Part shown: in pieces, positions 5,080 through 5,353 of the stretch | How positions within the stretch are numbered: position 1 is the stretch's first letter | Layout of the letters: every line of letters starts with the position of its first letter | Assembly: GCA_012798365.1 (NCBI GenBank) | Contig: JAAZNH010000300.1 | Location: 1 to 5,353 of the forward strand | Direction of reading: 5' to 3' | DNA: 5,353 nt | Source: Methanomicrobiales archaeon | Lineage (GTDB): Archaea; Halobacteriota; Methanomicrobia; Methanomicrobiales; Methanospirillaceae | Notes under the pieces: model-generated | The model's database searches: none | Told to the model about the DNA's origin: nothing | What the model saw: only the letters and a program-made list of their open reading frames with translations | Position numbers and translations under genes: made by a program

Positions 5080-5301
5080 ATGATCTCAGTGCTGCTTGTG
5101 GATGATGAGGAGGTGCTGCGCGATATCACCACCACCTTTCTTGAAGAAGCGGGCGGGATAACCGTCCGGCCGGTTTCCTCAGCCCCTGAAGCCCTTTCTC
5201 TTATGGAATCGGAAACCTTTGATGCCATTGTCTCCGATTATGAGATGCCCGTAATGAACGGGATCGATTTTTTTAAAAGCAGTAAAATCCCGCGGTATTG
5301 A
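5080..5301 (+). CDS. Response-regulator receiver domain, N-terminal part, cut short by a frameshift
   Basis: Encodes the first 73 residues of a CheY-like receiver that would accept a phosphate from a histidine kinase. The acidic pair Asp8-Asp9 in LLVDDE and the phospho-acceptor Asp53 in VSDYEMP are present. After GIDFF the frame reads KSSKIPRY and stops. The normal receiver sequence, including the TG switch residue, continues in the next frame from 5279. One T fewer in the T7 run at 5268-5274 would restore DFLKAVKSRGIDTPF. The product as read lacks the last strands and helices, including the conserved Thr and Lys, so it should not fold as a working receiver. The ATG has only a weak ribosome site (TGGGA near 5067-5071). 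Any output domain lies beyond the window, and single-domain or PAS/kinase-linked forms are both common in methanogens. Confidence 0.75.
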   Translation: MISVLLVDDEEVLRDITTTFLEEAGGITVRPVSSAPEALSLMESETFDAIVSDYEMPVMNGIDFFKSSKIPRY

Positions 5302-5353
5302 CACCCCGTTCATCATCTTCACCGGCCGCGGCCGGGAAGTGGTCGCGATTGAA
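5279..5353 (+). pseudogene. Continuation of the receiver domain in the shifted frame, running off the window
   Basis: From GCA at 5279 the second frame reads AVKSRGI and then DTPFIIFTGRGREVVAIE, open to the last base. FIIFTGRGRE is the beta-4/switch-Thr region of methanogen receivers and follows directly on the motif broken at 5268-5278. It has no start codon or ribosome site of its own, so it is the remainder of the gene at 5080, not a separate gene. Whether this is a true mutation or a base-calling slip in T7A4 cannot be decided here. Confidence 0.7.

Noticed and set aside
5266..5280. Programmed -1 ribosomal frameshift at the T7A4 run
   Set aside because: The required change is +1, and the X-XXY-YYZ slippery heptamer is not in the needed phase.

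Overview
The window is GC-rich DNA (roughly 60% by eye) that reads as a methanogenic archaeon, most likely Methanomicrobiales (Methanoregula/Methanosphaerula/Methanolinea type). The reasons are a PEGA-domain lipoprotein, a PBS-lyase-type HEAT-repeat protein, a short receiver protein with the FIIFTGRGRE signature common in that order, genes ending in T-tracts, and GAGGT/GGAG-type Shine-Dalgarno sites. The taxon is inferred from protein style, not from a marker gene. All recognisable genes lie on the + strand.

Layout: 1-133 holds a probable terminator of an upstream gene, a 17-nt dyad and a promoter-like segment. 134-1048 encodes a surface lipoprotein with one PEGA domain and two homologous beta-rich repeats. 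1049-1244 is an intergenic stretch with a T-tract and three predicted stem-loops. 1245-2447 encodes a 400-residue protein made almost entirely of about 12 HEAT-like repeats behind a charged N-terminal helix. 2448-2725 is non-coding, with T-tracts, a run of 11 C and a perfect 12-bp palindrome. 2726-3133 (small four-helix membrane protein), 3148-3603 (yeast-FCY1-like cytosine deaminase) and 3654-4859 (PLP-dependent threonine ammonia-lyase with a C-terminal ACT-like domain) are closely spaced and may be one transcription unit. 4860-5079 is a second structured intergenic region. 5080 to the window end is a response-regulator receiver gene whose frame is broken by one extra base in a T7A4 run.

Functional reading: the deaminase converts cytosine to uracil and ammonia, and the lyase converts threonine to 2-oxobutyrate and ammonia. 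Two ammonia-releasing enzymes side by side could reflect pyrimidine salvage plus isoleucine precursor supply, or nitrogen scavenging; that link is inference. The lipoprotein and HEAT protein look like independent units with their own ribosome sites. I see no CRISPR array, insertion sequence, tRNA or rRNA, and no clear candidate for a wholly new defence or mobile system. The points most worth a second look are the receiver frameshift, the fungal-type cytosine deaminase next to an unknown membrane protein, the duplicated domain of the lipoprotein and the structured intergenic regions.
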